Shown here piece by piece: positions 1 through 10,916 of a stretch of DNA of 63,147 bases. The notes beneath the pieces are model-generated. The model saw nothing but the letters and a program-made list of their open reading frames with translations, had not been told where the DNA came from and made no database searches. Within the stretch, counting starts at the first letter, position 1. The number at the start of each line of letters is the position of its first letter. The translations under genes were made by a program, and so were the position numbers. Source of the DNA: Mesotaenium endlicherianum. Its lineage: Eukaryota > Streptophyta > Zygnematophyceae > Zygnematales > Mesotaeniaceae. The DNA is taken from contig WELA01005328.1 of the NCBI GenBank assembly GCA_009602735.1, positions 1,094,743 to 1,157,889 on the forward strand, read 5' to 3'.

Positions 1-48
1 GGGGGGAGAGAGGAGATGGTCGGCTGAGTATAGATGTGTTTCCTGTAC

Positions 49-50
49 GC

Positions 51-91
<41 letters not shown>

Positions 92-109
92 TGTGTGTGT
101 GTGTGTGTA
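49..109. repeat. (GT)n microsatellite
   Basis: About 60 bases of almost pure GT dinucleotide repeat, interrupted once by an A. It lies downstream of the last exon recognised for the carboxypeptidase gene, so it is either intronic or in the 3' flank. Apparent Val/Cys-rich ORFs across it are repeat artefacts. Confidence 0.95.
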
Positions 110-660
110 TGAGCGTGTATGTCCTCTGCATATATTCATGGCCACATATGCACGGGCAGGTGCATGTGGGGCGCGCCAGCATCTGCATGTCATGTTTGCG
201 CGGGTGGGCGCGGGAATGGGTGTGGGCTTGGCACGTGCATGCGTTGGAACACGCTTGCAAGTGACGAGGACGAGCTGAGCATGAGTGCGTGTCATCTACA
301 TGTGTGCCATGCCAAGAAACTAATAGCAACATGAGAAATGGACCCCTCGGCACACATACTATCAGCAGAAGCTTGCACGATTGGTGACAAGTAGCAGCGA
401 CCCAGCAGGGTGCAAGAAAGGGAGCAGCGTAATAGCCCCCTCGTATAACAAAATTCAGACACCCCAGCAGAACGAATGACGTGCAACAAGGGCTGAGCTG
501 AGGATGCAGAGTATGAACATAAGGAATATGTGAATACATAAGCTTTTATGTATGTCTTTTACTATATGCAAACATTCACATACATTATGCAGTTGATGAT
601 TTACTTGTATACATACATATATATCTCTGCTACCAGAGGAGAATGAAGCAATTAACTGAC

Positions 661-3600
661 CTCTCATCGGCTGCGCCAATCCAGTCCTTGCTGTCGATGA
701 GCTGCTCCACCAGCCTAGCCCACTCAAAAAGCTGGCCCAAGAACCCGGGCAGAAAAAAACATGACTACGGACCCCTCTTGCAGTCGGTGGGCTAGCAAAA
801 AGTAAACCAGAAGTATGCCAGGAAGAGTGAATCATAAATCATGTTCAAGAATGATGTACGCATTCCACAAATGGTCCCCAAAATGTATTGGCCGCAATCC
901 GAGGATCCTCGAGAAATCGGGAGTCGATGACACCACGCGGGCACACACGTGTGTGTGATGCATCGTTCTTCTCTCTTGCTGATCCAGACTTGACCTTCCA
1001 AGCACTTTCGAGCATGATGCGCTCTGCACACAAGTAGACGACCTCCACAACACCCGATCTCTCGAGCCCCTCCCAACAACAGTGCGACTCATTTGAGATG
1101 CAACGCAGAGCTTGGGGTTTGACGTCAAGAACCGGCCGCATGAGGATCACAGCCACAGTCTTTGCATACGGCCTGTTGCTGGTGGCTATGTCTTCAACTC
1201 TCGACTGCTGTTGGCTCCTAGGGGAGAAAGTCGCACAAGCTTGAAGGCTCATCGGCACAGTCATCACAAATTGGCCCTCCTCACTCAAAAGCTGCAAAGC
1301 GTCGCACTCACTGACACAAGCGCACGTTTCCTGTGCACAACGACAGGACTGCAAGCAGGACCTGCAGCAGGCGCCACTAGGCCCCACTTTCTCACTCGTT
1401 CACCCCAAGCCAACGTCCGCTCGTGCTTTACAGACTGAGCTCAGGCATGCCTGTGCCCAGACCCAAGCATGCGTTGTGCCCAGACCTCACCCTGCACAAC
1501 CTGCGTGCGTGCAAGCCAGCGCCCTTGCTTCAAGCAGGAAGCAGGGAGCAGGGAGGGAGCGAGCATACCCGGTCGCGCTCGTGCCCGTCGACGATCCCAA
1601 AGTAGTACCACTGAAGAGCGTGGGAGCCAATCATGATCCTCGGATCCGTCATCCCGTTGCCCACCAGGAGCCCGTCGAGCCGGAACGGGTGCTCCCCCCT
1701 GCTGAGACCTGGGCGGAGGCTCCCGTCGGCCGCCCGGGAGGAGGGCAGCTGCAGGTAGTCTGCGGGGCGGGTGTCGTCCAGGTGGGTGTCCTCGGGGTAG
1801 GTGCCCTCGGGGTAGGCAGCATCTGGCGCGACGTTTCTGCGGAGCTCGTTGCGCCACTTGAGCGTGTAGTAGCCGAGGCTGGGGATGTACTTGCCGCCAT
1901 AGCTGCACGCACGCTCGCGCTCTTGCACACGCACAACCATACACATTTGCAACGCACACAATGCACGCAAACGCACGCAAGCACGCAACACACTTTTAGA
2001 CCCGTGAGGCCCGCATCGCATGCAAGGCATGCGGAGGCGCAAACAATGCAGCGCAGCGGCGCAAGCAGGGCAAGCAGGGCAAGCAGCGTCTGCATGCGCA
2101 CCAGGTGGCAAGCAGTAGCTCCGTCAGGTCGAGGTGTACCACGTACCCCTTCTGCAAACTAAGAAAGTGTACGCAGGAAGTGCATTTTTCTTCAGCACGC
2201 ATATTTTGCATGCCACAGCAGCACACGTACTTCCATAGGTCAACTGCAGAAGAGCTGGTGGTCTTGCATTCTTATGGTGGACTTGATGTCAGCCGTGCAA
2301 GCAGTGGTGCAAGCCATCTTGGCGTCTGTCTGATGGGCTGGGGGGGATCTATCATCAAGAGGCAAGGCTGAGTTTGCTTGCTCCTGACCTTTCTCCGGCA
2401 ATGAAGAACGGACGATGCTGATCAGGCGTGTCGCGCATGCAGACACACGCACACGCACACGCGCGCGCACACACCCACACACGCACACATGCACACGCAA
2501 ACGCACGCACACGCACACACGCACGCACACGCATACGCACACACCCACACGCACGCACACGCACACGCACACACACCCACACGCACGCACCCACAGGCAC
2601 ACGCACGCACACGCACACGCAAACCCACACGCACACGCATACGCACACACATCCACACGCACGTACGCATACGGACACACACCCACACGCACACAAACGC
2701 ACACAGAGCGAGAGAAAGGGCGAGAGAGAGGTTAAGCGAGAGAGTGCAAGGAAGTGAGAGAGCACAGAGCAGGAAAAAGGCACGTCGCAAAGCGTCAGCT
2801 TGCAGAGTCTGTGAGTTCTGGGAAAGATTGGAAAGAGAGGATACGTATGGAAGTGAGGGCAGCAGCGCACTTCAGGCGTATGATCAGCTTTCCAGCATAA
2901 AACATCCGTCCACTAGATTAATGACCACCCTTACCCCTGGAAACCAAAGAATGGCGCAAGAAACTGCGATCAGACGATCAAAACACGATGACCTGCAGAC
3001 GAGGTTCAGGAATCGCGAGCAGGCTAACCCACTGCCAGCTCCATTCAGCGCCCGGTCTCGAGCCAAGGCCTACCACGGATCATCCTTCCTCCCTCCATTT
3101 TTTTTCTTTGATTATAATCAGAATCATTTTTTTTCCCTTGAACGAATTCCTGCATTTTAGAGCTGTGAAGGGGAAGAAGGTGCGGACAGCTAAGCGCATT
3201 GATGCCATCAGGCCAATAATGAGAATTTAGGAAAAGCCGTAACGGGCAAGTATGTCGGGCTCTGGAGGGAGCCTGGCTGAGAGGAAGTATGTACTCTGAA
3301 GCTATGGGGGACATGCTCGGAGAAGAAGCGCGTCAGAGCAAGGTACAGATCCCAGGCCACCTGGCGCTCCGAGTGTGGCACTGCATCCGGATCATCTGTC
3401 TCACTGCAAATGCCACAAACATATATGTATGATCAAGATTGCATGTCTATCTATTAAATATCTTTTAAATACTGTGTGTTTTTATGCTAAGGATGATAAA
3501 CATTGCAAACGCCTCTCAAAACAATTGAAGGAAACAGAAGGGAGCATACACATGCAAACACAGAAGCAGATGGAGATGAACGTTTGTTTCTGTTTTGAGA

Positions 3601-4430
3601 TAGTAAATTGGATAAAGGGATAACGGACTATTCTCTTATTTTATGTTAAGTCTTTTATTGGCAACACCGTTTCACGTCAGAAATCGCCAACCAACGAATG
3701 CACAACATGGAGAAGATTCAAAAAAATAGTAAAAGTGGAGCCTTCATGACACTCTCTTTCCTGCTTTTTTTTCTTCCTTGCTAAAAAATATTCCAGGCGT
3801 GTGCTAAAGGGAAAATAAATCGTATACGTGCCCAGACGCACACGATGACATTCAGGCAGTTCCACCTCCCTGTGCCAAAACGCGGGGGATCGAGCTTGCA
3901 CGATCATCTTAAGGCAAGGGCGACACAGGGAAACATTCTCACCTGAAGCCCACACCAACAGGATTGTCAAAATACAAGATGCCGAACTTCCTGTTCATGC
4001 GGCCAGGGTTCTTCTTCAAGCGAGCTGGATACTCCTCCGTTATGATGTAGGGTCCTAGCTCGTAAAAGTTGCCTATCTGGCTGGAGCACCCAGGCCCCCC
4101 CTGGAGCCACAAGATTATGGGCGTGTCCTCCACTGCCTTCTTAGATTCCGTGGCTTCATAAAATGTGAAGAATATTTCAGCCTTTGCCGTATGGTTGACC
4201 GTCAAATAACCTGACAGCGAGGGGCGCCCATCCTCTGGGATCGCATCATACAGCGTTCTGCCGAGAGACTTGCCGCGTTCTACACGCGGTTCCAAGTGCT
4301 GCATTTTCTTCACCGGGTCAGCGCTGGTGACGACCAGAAACAAGCTGATAAAGAGGACTAAAATCTGGAGTCGAATGCCGAGAGACCCCATGACTGTCGA
4401 GCTTCTCAAAACTCCGTCTTTCAAGCCCAC
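661..4430 (-). CDS. Serine carboxypeptidase, CPVL-like (S10 family), 3'-partial, 5 exons
   Basis: Exons, in transcript order: 4430-3943, 3403-3295, 2417-2389, 1902-1569, 731-661. All introns are GT-AG and the phases agree (2, 0, 2, 0, then 2 at the last donor). Exon 1 has a hydrophobic signal peptide (residues about 20-35), the oxyanion-hole motif [10 protein letters not shown] (about 108-117) and DNPVGVGF (155-162). The 29-nt exon 3 encodes HRPFFIAGE. The catalytic Ser (GESYGG, about residue 209) has its codon split AG|C by the next intron. Exon 4 has [10 protein letters not shown] and [10 protein letters not shown]. Exon 5 resembles the segment after that in vitellogenic-like carboxypeptidases. 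The family removes C-terminal residues from peptides in secretory or lysosome/vacuole-like compartments. The catalytic Asp and His should lie in exons left of 661; I could not find them, so the gene continues outside the window or is broken. A start at 4391 (second Met) is a plausible alternative and gives a more typical signal peptide. Confidence 0.88.
2437..2706. repeat. CA/CACG-rich degenerate microsatellite in a carboxypeptidase intron
   Basis: About 270 bases of CACACGCACG-type repeat with scattered CCA interruptions, followed by a purine-rich GAGAGA stretch to about 2760. It lies wholly inside the intron between exons 2 and 3, and its edge is only about 20 bases from the acceptor of the 29-nt exon 3 that leads into the catalytic serine. 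The many His/Thr or Val/Cys ORFs here come from the repeat and are not genes. Confidence 0.95.
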
Positions 4431-6604
4431 AAGAGAAAGATATTCTCACTGATGATGTATACACCACTCTCGATAATATGGCCAAGGAAAAGTTTTCGAT
4501 GCAGGTTGTTGAAGGCTACCAGAACGGATTCTCGCCACCGCTTACAGCTTTTTAATTGCTTTAGCTGTTTAGCACTGCATGTCAGTTCATGCACTCAGTG
4601 TTTGCTTCGCTACATTTGGTGTTTCGTTCAAGAGTGACACTTGTCCTGGCGCTGGCAGTACGCGGTGACCAGCGGTGACCCAGCGGTGACCGACGATCCT
4701 CTGCGAGAGAATTTCGGGCGGATATTCGCAGAAATTCGAGCGAGGCGCGTGCAGGCTGCATGGAGGCGCAGCCCTGCTCGAATTTGACGAGCAAGAGTTA
4801 GTAGGGTTCGTTTCAGGCAGCCTACTCCGTAGGCTATGAATCTTGGTAAATAAAGCCTTTGATGATTTTCTGTACTTTTCACAGCTTTTTTTAGAAAAGC
4901 TGTTATGCCCATTCGTGCCCAATTAAGCCCATGCGTATCGGACCAAAGTCAGATTTGGACGGCCGTTGACCAAACGGGTCAACGTCAGGCCTTTTTTGAG
5001 GGCAAAATGTCAAATAGGCCTCAACTTCTCAGAATGAAGGCAACCTGGTACCCAACTTTCAAAGAAGATGAAAGTAGGACTTATACATGCCATGGTACTC
5101 ATCCTCAAAATAAGGTGTCAAACCTGGTGTGCGAACGTGTTTCAAGCAGAACCTGACTGACAAGTCATTTTCCCATGTTCGCTTAAGTTATTAGAACTAA
5201 TTCGGACTTTGGGATTTAGAGTGGTTTGACTCGTCTCTCGCGATAGTAAGCAAAAAATGTACATATTACTTCAATTCTCAAAAATTAGACGAGATGTTGA
5301 ACATGGACATTATTAGACAGCTCTTAAAGAATGAGTTCTGCGTGTTTTTTGGACATATGCCCTTTACGCACCTCTTCGTCTGAAAATTTATGCATAAATT
5401 GGGAAAAATGGTATGTCAGTTGACATTTTGTTTAAGATACTTTCCCACGCAATATTTGCCACATAATAATGACAATGAGTAGGGTTGCATGTGCGGGTCT
5501 TAGTTTTAATTTCTTTGAAAGTTGGGTACTAGGCTCTTTTCACTATGAAAAGTTCAGTCCTTTTTAACAATTTACCCTTTTAATTTTATTGTGAGAAATG
5601 TGAACACCCTATCCTTACACATCTTTCATCGGTCTATCACCTACTTGCAACAGGTTCATAGCCGATGGTCTTCTCAACTTGGGTTGACTGTTCACGTTAA
5701 TGGGTGACTAGTGTGTTGTCAACCATGCCGCCACAATTTTCAAGTGAAATGCAAAAGCGATAAGAAACTGCACATCAACAAGTTGTTTTAGTTTTGCCAC
5801 CAAGCCAGCATACACTCAAATTGGCATCAAATGCTTGCTTCTTGCTTCACTTTAGAGCTTTTAGGTGTGATATAGTTTGATGCTAGTTTCAAACTTTCCT
5901 CATTCAAAACAACGTCGTCTTCCATCAATGTTGATCTACTTCCTTGAGTCCTTTCTTATAGCAGCAACTTCTTGTTCCTTACACTACACTCTTCATGTGC
6001 TCAAAAGTGTCGCCTAGGCGTCGATATCTTCAGCATTTCAGCGGCGTACTAAGCCCACATACACAACTGCTTTGTGTCCAAAGCATTTGTATTTCCCACA
6101 TTCTTCGGAGAAAGGCAGATTTCACGGCCTCTCAAAAAGGCAAATAGCCAAGCATCATGTCCTGCTACATTACTTGAGTCATGACAGCACAGTTAGAGCC
6201 GCAAGTCATGAGTATATGCCGTGAGGGCTGCTTTTCCTTGTACTACCATTTGTAAAGTAAGTACCTATCTGCCCCTGCATAATGGCCAAGGCGGGGCTCG
6301 AAGCTAGCAAATACAAAGCTTTGCGGCTTCCTCGCTCTCTTCGCAGGAAAAAGAAAACAAGCTTGTAAATCAACAGATGGACGTGGGGCAGGTACTCCGG
6401 TTACTAAAATAAATCCTTGCTACGAGGCGGGCGGTATCTGAATGCTCTATGCTCAATATGTACTGTATTTGAGGCTTACAAGGTGTGGTTCCTGCTCAGT
6501 CAAACTTTCTTGCACCTCCTTAGGTAACCAGATGGAAAGGTGCAGGGATGATGTAGGTGCTCTCTTTGCATTAAATAAAAAGCATCGTCAATAATCGATG
6601 AAGG
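4431..6604. other. Intergenic region with an inverted repeat
   Basis: Lies between the carboxypeptidase start and the phosphatase stop, both on the minus strand, so it should hold the carboxypeptidase promoter and the phosphatase 3' end. Near 4662-4692 a GCGGTGACC unit is repeated. An 18-base perfect inverted repeat (23 bases with one mismatch) sits at 5044-5066 and 5511-5533. I see no coding sequence. Confidence 0.6.
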
Positions 6605-9600
6605 CTATTGTGTGAAGGTGGGTAGACCCCAATGTGTAGGATCAAAATCATTCAAAGAGGATATGATCTGATCTGCCTCCTGACAAAGCTGCCTGTCGAG
6701 CTCGGGATCGGGCACCATAACAACTCCCCTGCATCATCACACAATGAAATACTTGCATTGAGTGTTGTAGAACCAAAACGAGTCGTCTGTGTCAATGGCA
6801 CACAACGAGCTGTGTGACATGCCTGTCAAAGTGCCTTCTAGATGAAGCTTCATGTGCTATGTACTCGAAGACATCCATATGACTCATCATGTTCATGAGG
6901 CTTATGGGAAGCATAGGTCGATGTTAGATGGCATGTCATCACTCGTACAAATCTGGGGCAGATTGAATACATACTTCCACCAGCTCACTCGCACGGCCAA
7001 TCCTGATCATCTTTTGACAACCTCCCTTCACCTATATGAGAACTCTTAGCTGCCGGGGGAAGTGCTGTAGAACACAACCCGTGGCAGATGCATATTTTAT
7101 CAGCAGCCTAAGAATGAATCTTCGAATGTTCAGGGTGCCGCCGAATGGCCTGGAAGCTGCTTCACCTGCCACGCCTTCTTAGCTGACACCCATTCAAGAA
7201 GGCTTTGACGCCTGTTCCTCGTGACTTTAAAGAAAAAGACGGACAAACCAGGTGGCATCAGGGTGACTCACATGCCAGCTGCACGGGCTGCTTGGACACC
7301 ACTCGGCGCGTCTTCCAGCACAAGACATGTGTCAGCAGTTGGCCTCTCCTGGAATCCAACCCAGCAAACATGTCCAGGATGCCCCCTCAGTTGTCAAGTC
7401 TGCGCGTTTGTAGAGCAGGAACTGCTCTAGGCCGGGCACACAGCGAGCAGCGTGTGTACAAAATTTGATATAAGTGAATCCTTTTGAGGCGCATATGCAT
7501 AATATGGCCAGGAAATTCAAACAACAAGTGCAGGGGTCTTCGCATGCTGCCAGTCAATCCACGATGCCAGAGCACCCCCGCAGCCGTTTCAGCTGGTGCA
7601 GGAAACTGACACATGCCAGCAGCAAGGGGCGCCACAGCCCCGCAACATGCGCATGCACGTTTAAGTGTGCGTGCCTCCCCACGTCTACATGCAGGCAGAA
7701 GGCAACGACAAGAATACAGTCTGAAAATCCATCAAGCTGAACATACGTCGGCCAGGGAGGGTGGGAAAAAAGTCATCAGCCCATGCTTTCTCGAACAAGG
7801 TAGGCATGTCCTTGCAAGAGAGAGCCAAGGTCGGCTGTCCCACCACACAGCACGCCTTTGCCCCCCCCCCCGCACAAGTAGGCTGGAAAGATGGGCACAT
7901 GCCATGCCTAAGCCGGACAGTGACACCACGCTTAAGTAGTAGGTGATCAAGTATGAGATAAAGAATCTGATGATGTGCTGCAGGTTGCAGGCTAGGGCTT
8001 TGATGCAAGGCAGGAGTGTCATAAAGGGCACCTACCTGGAACCTGCTGGCAGCGGCCAGGAAGATGTCAGGCGCAGGCTTGCCCTTGGCGACGGCCGGAT
8101 CGTCGCCCACCACCACGTGGCGCATCAGGGAAAAGAGCTCCGCGTGCTTCTGGCTCTTCATCTCGAAGAAGGTCTTGTGCGAGCTGCAGCGAGTGCAGGC
8201 GCACCCATCCCCACACGAGCGAGCACGCCCTCACGCACCCCCGTACACCATGATAGGAGACCAGGTTGAGGCCACATGGGGAGAGAGGTGCTCCCCTGTT
8301 GCTGGTGGTCCCAGGACTACTGCTACTCACCACCTTGATGGAACCTGCATCTGGACATCGAAGTCTGCACGAGCCACGACTACTGGCGTACTCAAGCTGA
8401 CAGGTGGCAGGTGTAACTTATATGAGCATCTGTGGCCCCAAGTCCCAAAGATGTATGATAAAACTCCGTCCTCCTGTTGTTTTCAGTGAGCAGAGCAAAC
8501 ACATGCCCAGCTCACAAGAAGCAGTACACCTCTTGTCCAAAGGCAGGGCAAAGAGGCGGGCCTGATCGAGTGCGTCACCTGGTTGCGATGCACATGGGGA
8601 TGTTGTGAGCGTGCAGATGCCTTATCAGTCTCTCGGCGCCTGCCAGTTCAGCAGAAAGGAGCACCATCACTCGCAGCAGGAGCAGGCAAACGTCTGCTAG
8701 GAGCGCTCGTGCTCCCCATCAACGGGGGGATGCTGGACTCGTGCCAGTCTGCGCATGCAAAGGGAATGCATGCGCACGCGTGCGTGTGTGGTGTAGTGTG
8801 TGCATGTCATTGCTGAGGAGGTGACAGCTAGCCCCCCCAAGGCAACAACGGAGGCTGCTTTCCCAGATCTGAGCAGTGGCATTGAGTAGTAAGGGGGCCA
8901 CATGGCAGATTGCTACAAGAGGAGAAAGAAGAATGACCATTTGCCGGGATGAATGGAAAGGCAGACTAGGCATCTCTGCATGTAGTTTGCACGCACACTT
9001 TGGCAAGACTGGGAGCCAGAGGGAAGCATTCTGAATTTATTCCACGAGTGTGGAATAGCCGTCAGAAGCAACACAAGGGGCAGGCGCCCAGTTGGAAGCA
9101 AATCAGACTAAAGTTTACAGGTCAATAACAATACGGAAAACATTTACAGGAAGCCTTCTAAAAATGATTCGCCAAAACAAAACGAAGGCAAAGCAGAAGC
9201 TAGCCTACAAATAACACTAACAAGCAAGCATATTCCAGAAGCAAACAAAATATATGTGTGAACAAGGAACTGAGAAACAGGCTTATTGTTGAGGAACACA
9301 ATATGATTCCAACTCCCCACCCGTAGGATAAGCAAGAAAGACGAGTGCCTATCCATCCCAGTGCCTGAACTTTGTGGATATTGAGGACAGCTGACTGAGT
9401 GAGAGTACCCCACCCGGCATGGTCTCGGAGTTGGGAAACAAGTCCCCCAGCATTGCCTCTCTCTCGTGCAGAAACTCCTCGGGTGTGAGCTGGCCCTCCA
9501 GCTGCATTTCCTCCACTAGCACTTGGGCAGCCTCCATGGCCTTCTTCCCCATCATCTTCGCCTTAAGGTCCCATGAGAATGGTTTCCCGAAGCGAGCGAG

Positions 9601-10247
9601 GATCTTCGCCTGCACCTCTGTGTAGAACTTCTCTGTGTCTGCAGGCCAGCCAGCCAGCCCGTGCACGCATGCAAGGTGGAAGAGGGACAGGCACGTGAGT
9701 AGACGATGGATGAAGATGGTGCACGAAGGTACAAAACTTCCTGTATGAGTGCAAATGCATGTCAGTGCCTCATGCGGATGGCTGGCAAGCTCTTCAGAAA
9801 TGTGTCGTTCAGGTTTGCCAGAATGTTTTCATGTATTCTGCCTTGCACCATGATTTTGCTGACCCCTAAATTTATTAGAAGTCGAGCTAGGCGATAGACT
9901 CAGATCGGATGCCTCCTCATGCATACTATATTCCAGTGGATGCTCAGAAGTGAAGTGTGCTCACGTCTATTCCACAATCTTCTGTGGTACACCTTTCATA
10001 GTTCAGCGCCTACCCGGTTTCAAAGTACTTCCAGTTACATGCGAGAGACGAAAGATCTTTAAGCTGCCACCATCCTGAGCATCCTCTTGAGTTTCGCAGC
10101 GATTTAAGATACGTTAAGCTGCTCTTAGGGGGTCTAAGAGAAGTTTTATAGTTTCTGAATGTCAAGCACTTGAATGAGCTGAATATTACCTAACAACAAC
10201 CCATCCATGTCGAATATGACATGAGTAATTCTTCTTAGTCCAGCCAT
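6605..10247 (-). CDS. HAD-family phosphatase, HDHD1/GS1 type (pseudouridine-5'-phosphatase-like)
   Basis: Six exons: 10247-10190, 9638-9414, 8639-8579, 8183-8036, 7348-7272, 6728-6605. Every junction is GT-AG and phases agree, giving 693 nt and about 230 aa, the usual family length. HAD motif I is FDMDGLLLDTE (nucleophile D13, general acid D15; the codon for D20 is split by intron 1). Motif II is IATSS (about 112-116), motif III Lys is K150 in GKPAPDIF, and motif IV is LEDAPSGV (E176, D177). The cap has SWDLKAKMMGKKAMEAAQ and the C-terminus ends near HWGLPTF, as in plant GS1 proteins. HDHD1 dephosphorylates pseudouridine 5'-phosphate; plant GS1-like relatives act on small phosphates such as glycerol-3-phosphate, so the substrate is uncertain. 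I chose the Met at 10247 because only six residues precede the conserved THVIFDMDG; the ORF is open further upstream to 10508. No internal defect is seen, so it looks functional and probably cytosolic. Confidence 0.93.
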
Positions 10248-10916
10248 ACTCGTAGATCTCTGCGAATGAATGACCAAAGAGATCGTGACTCCTCCTTGAT
10301 GCAGGATCAAAATTGTACTATACTTGGACCCGAAGAGATCCTTGCATTCAGGAAATGTAGTGTGAGACAGAAGCAGTCTTACAGTCCTCTTTGAAGACTG
10401 CAAATTGCACGAATGAGCTTGCCAAAACCAGCAGGATGCAGCAGGATGAAACTGTTGCGAACAGTTTTGCCAAGGCACTCGAAATTGCTCGAAATGACTC
10501 GAAAGCACTTCAATATGTGGAGATCAGTGAGGATAGTTGACGAAACGTCAACCTTGGTCCTTGTCGACCTGGTGAAGTCCCAACAACACCCAACAACTCC
10601 AACGCCGTCCGCAGTTCATCGTGCACGCGGACTCTCGCGCGTTGCCACTATGAAAGGCTCTTCAACACTTCAATTGCCACTGATGTCTTGCTGAAACTCT
10701 TCTTTTGACATCGTAGTGTATCTTACGATCAATTGTTGCGTGAAGAGGACACGCATTCATTCCGTCCCATCCTCATTTCGCAACGAAGAGTTCACTTCCC
10801 ATCTTTGTGAGACGATAATCAAGGTTTCTGTCCGATCAATGGATCCTGTATGAACAGGCACGTCAATTTTTAGAAAGAGGCATTTGGAGATCATTCGCAA
10901 GAAAGTTGCCCGCATC
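10248..10916. promoter_or_regulatory. Divergent intergenic region (phosphatase / TPR gene)
   Basis: About 670 bp separate the two divergent start codons and must contain both 5' regions. No clear TATA box or other promoter motif stands out. Either 5' leader could include an upstream non-coding exon. The role is inferred from position only. Confidence 0.4.

Noticed and set aside
845..1387. 180-codon minus-strand ORF
   Set aside because: Lies in the intron between carboxypeptidase exons 4 and 5. The exon phases join without it and it resembles no family segment.
2104..2160. [17 protein letters not shown] as a carboxypeptidase exon
   Set aside because: It does not match the family, and the microexon 2417-2389 (PFFIAGE) joins both neighbours in phase.
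2240..3160. Long His/Thr and Val/Cys ORFs
   Set aside because: Produced by the CA/GT microsatellite in the carboxypeptidase intron.
7140..7260. Possible phosphatase exon with SLLEWVSAKKAW
   Set aside because: Looked like an alternative C-terminus, but the exon at 6728-6605 carries VVMVPDPELD and the conserved tail in the correct phase.
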